Shown: piece by piece, positions 5,322 to 6,718 of the stretch
How positions within the stretch are numbered: the first letter of the stretch is position 1
Layout of the letters: the number at the start of each line of letters is the position of its first letter
Assembly (NCBI GenBank): GCA_964426755.1
Contig: CAYRRR010000026.1
Span: 1-6,718, forward strand
Direction of reading: 5' to 3'
DNA from: CAYRRR01 sp964426755
Lineage (GTDB): Bacteria; Patescibacteriota; Saccharimonadia; Saccharimonadales; JAGQNJ01
Length of the DNA stretch: 6,718 bases
Program-made: the position numbers and the translations under genes
The notes under the pieces: generated by a model
What the model was told of the DNA's origin: nothing
Seen by the model: only the letters and a program-made list of their open reading frames with translations
Databases searched by the model: none

Positions 5322-6617
5322 ATGACCCCAGAAATCGAATCGAACCCCGAAGACATCAAGCAAAAAGCCGGTGAACTGTTAGCGGACGTACCAAAAAGCC
5401 GCGAAATCTACACCGGTGATATAAACCAAGCTGTAGTAAGGGTTCAAATCATAACAGGTATAACTATTGATGCGGGATGGTGGCAGTCTAATGTAGGTAA
5501 TGACGGCAGTACTGAGGAGATCTTACATCGATTTGATGACGCCTATGCCAAAAAGTATTTGTTTGAACACGGCATAGACATGGATCAGGTACAGGAAATG
5601 GCTGATATAGAAGTTTCACCCGAAGCACAAGCCAGCCTGCGCGCAGAAGAAGAAGCGTGGAGCTCGTACCGACATATAGGCAGTCAAGATTACGAAGCCG
5701 CAAACACTGAAAGAATAAAAAGCAGACCGCTTTATGTCACTAGGCTGGAGGGCAAACATGGAGCCGTTACCCTAGTGGCTTCACTAAAAACTGATCCAGA
5801 AACAGGCGAGCCATTGTCAGGCCATGCCTACCGACCAGAGGCACAAAGCATGAAAGATATCGAGACGGCTTTTGCCGGTTATCTTGAGGGGACACCCCCT
5901 CATCAGCGCATCGTGATATACGAAGGTGACCAGCGAATTTTTACTGAGCGTGATGAGGCTATTCGTAGCGCTGCTGACTCAGGCTTAATCCAGTTTCTGG
6001 CCAATCAAGCCGATGTGCCAGCTGTATCAGGAGAACTGCCACTAAAAACAGAAGCGGAAATATTATCGCAACTTGGTATCGATCACCAAGAAACTTTAGC
6101 GTTATTTGTGGCTCGAGGTTTAGCGGCACATATGGCAAGCGATGAGGCCGACTTTCTAGCCGGATATATTAATTTTCAAGCAAGTACTATAGGAATAGAG
6201 GGGTTTCGCGAATTTTCTGAAGCCGAAAAAGCAGAGTTTGTAGCCAATGACAATGTTGATGAGCTAAAAGCCTCGCTTAATAAGAAGGTGGGCGAACTGT
6301 TACCTGCTCTTAATAATTTGTATAGACCTGCGCTCGGCAATAAAGACTTATTGCTAATCGCCGATGATGGCAATATAACAATTAACCCTGTGTTTGCCGG
6401 GAATATTTTTGAAGTTTCACTAGATAAGCTTGGTTGGTCTGGCGATCATCGAATCAATGAGGTGGCGAAAATTGACATGGAGCTACGAGACCGTGCCGTA
6501 TTCCATCGTGTGTTAGACGCGTACCGGCGCGGAAAGCAGCCGTTTGTGGTCTATGGCGGCTCGCACATTGTTACTACGCAACCTGCCTTTGAGCAATATT
6601 TATCAAAAGAAGATTGA
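5322..6617 (+). CDS. Uncharacterised cytoplasmic protein, C-terminal half resembling the TraB/Tiki/EreA-like fold
   Basis: This is a 431-residue acidic protein without signal peptide or membrane helices. I do not recognise the N-terminal half (residues 1-170, with DAGWWQSNVGNDG at 51-62). The C-terminal half has the order of motifs I associate with the TraB/Tiki/EreA/ChaN-like fold. A strand ending in acid, RIVIYEGD (196-203), is followed by SGLIQFLANQADVPAVSGEL (220-239), with a helix, then a strand and Glu238. Late come ELRDRAVFHRVLDAYRRGK (387-405) and the strand plus GxxH motif FVVYGGSHIV (408-417, His415). Members of this superfamily include hydrolases and proteases, and some homologues are uncharacterised. 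No reaction can be assigned here. The ATG lies 27 bases after the predicted transcript start, with only a weak GAAAGA site (5305-5310). The gene is single-unit, behind its own very strong promoter, and converges on a tRNA gene. Fold assignment is from motif recall, not a search. Confidence 0.7.
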   Translation: MTPEIESNPEDIKQKAGELLADVPKSREIYTGDINQAVVRVQIITGITIDAGWWQSNVGNDGSTEEILHRFDDAYAKKYLFEHGIDMDQVQEMADIEVSPEAQASLRAEEEAWSSYRHIGSQDYEAANTERIKSRPLYVTRLEGKHGAVTLVASLKTDPETGEPLSGHAYRPEAQSMKDIETAFAGYLEGTPPHQRIVIYEGDQRIFTERDEAIRSAADSGLIQFLANQADVPAVSGELPLKTEAEILSQLGIDHQETLALFVARGLAAHMASDEADFLAGYINFQASTIGIEGFREFSEAEKAEFVANDNVDELKASLNKKVGELLPALNNLYRPALGNKDLLLIADDGNITINPVFAGNIFEVSLDKLGWSGDHRINEVAKIDMELRDRAVFHRVLDAYRRGKQPFVVYGGSHIVTTQPAFEQYLSKED

Positions 6618-6663
6618 TTTTACTTGGCTTGATGATAAAACTCTAAGCTTAGTCGTAAAAACC

Positions 6664-6718
6664 TGGCGGAGAGGGAGGGATTCGAACCCTCGCGGGAGAT
6701 TGCTCCCCCCTAACGATT
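6664..6718 (-). tRNA. Class II tRNA, probably tRNA-Ser, 3' part only
   Basis: Reading leftward from the edge, the 3' part of a tRNA is clear. A long variable arm has the stem GGGAG/CTCCC around CAAT. The T arm has the stem GAGGG/CCCTC (6687-6691 and 6675-6679) around loop TTCGAAT. The acceptor strand CCTCTCC (6674-6668), discriminator G (6667) and encoded CCA (6666-6664) follow. The long variable arm allows Ser, Leu or (bacterial) Tyr. Discriminator G favours Ser, since Leu and Tyr normally carry A. The anticodon and 5' half lie beyond the window, so the isoacceptor cannot be read. Confidence 0.9.

Noticed and set aside
5322..6617. Alternative code with TGA as glycine or tryptophan, as in some Patescibacteria
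   Set aside because: TGA ends the last gene cleanly with further stops soon after, and no conserved motif in the window requires reading through TGA. Tryptophan uses TGG and glycine GGN.
6643..6652. CTAAGCTTAG palindrome between the last gene and the tRNA as a terminator
   Set aside because: The palindrome leaves almost no loop and the T-run is short; it is too weak to call.
1..6718. CRISPR array, insertion sequence or attachment site
   Set aside because: No regularly spaced direct repeats, transposase motifs or terminal inverted repeats are visible. The tRNA 3' end could serve as an integration site, but no duplicate of it is seen in the window.

Overview
The window looks like a chromosomal piece of a candidate phyla radiation (Patescibacteria) bacterium, most likely Saccharibacteria (TM7). 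This is inferred from gene content: a long run of small type IV secretion system (T4SS) pilin-like proteins with two membrane helices, one ending in the sequence LQWLVPGGVF that I associate with this lineage, plus compact gene spacing and moderately AT-rich DNA. The standard genetic code fits. TGA ends the last protein gene and no frame needs TGA as a sense codon.

Layout: (1) Positions 1-1057, minus strand: one uninterrupted reading frame with a GTG start that runs off the left edge. It encodes a secreted or membrane-anchored protein with an N-terminal signal, an extracytoplasmic domain of about 290 residues, and a hydrophobic segment at the edge. (2) A 130-base divergent promoter region. (3) Positions 1188-3888, plus strand: six consecutive genes that all end in a VirB2/T4SS-pilin-like helical hairpin. 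They are tightly packed, with 1-base stop/start overlaps at two junctions. The first carries a cysteine-rich ectodomain, and the last two are the most alike. (4) A symmetrical rho-independent terminator at 3916-3942, shared with a convergent gene. (5) Positions 3963-4457, minus strand: a small heat shock protein (Hsp20). (6) Positions 4590-5255, plus strand: ComF, a double zinc-ribbon phosphoribosyltransferase-fold protein linked to DNA uptake. (7) Positions 5322-6617, plus strand: a 431-residue cytoplasmic protein behind a perfect consensus sigma70 promoter. Its C-terminal half resembles the TraB/Tiki/EreA-like fold. (8) Positions 6664-6718, minus strand: the 3' part of a class II tRNA, probably tRNA-Ser, cut by the right edge.

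Working together: the pilin array and the divergent secreted protein look like one surface-exposed T4SS module, that is, pilus subunits plus a possible VirB6/TrbL-like or adhesin component. Such systems are thought to serve host attachment or DNA/protein transfer in these episymbionts. ComF nearby is compatible with a DNA-uptake link, but adjacency is the only evidence. Hsp20 and the 431-residue protein are probably separate transcription units.
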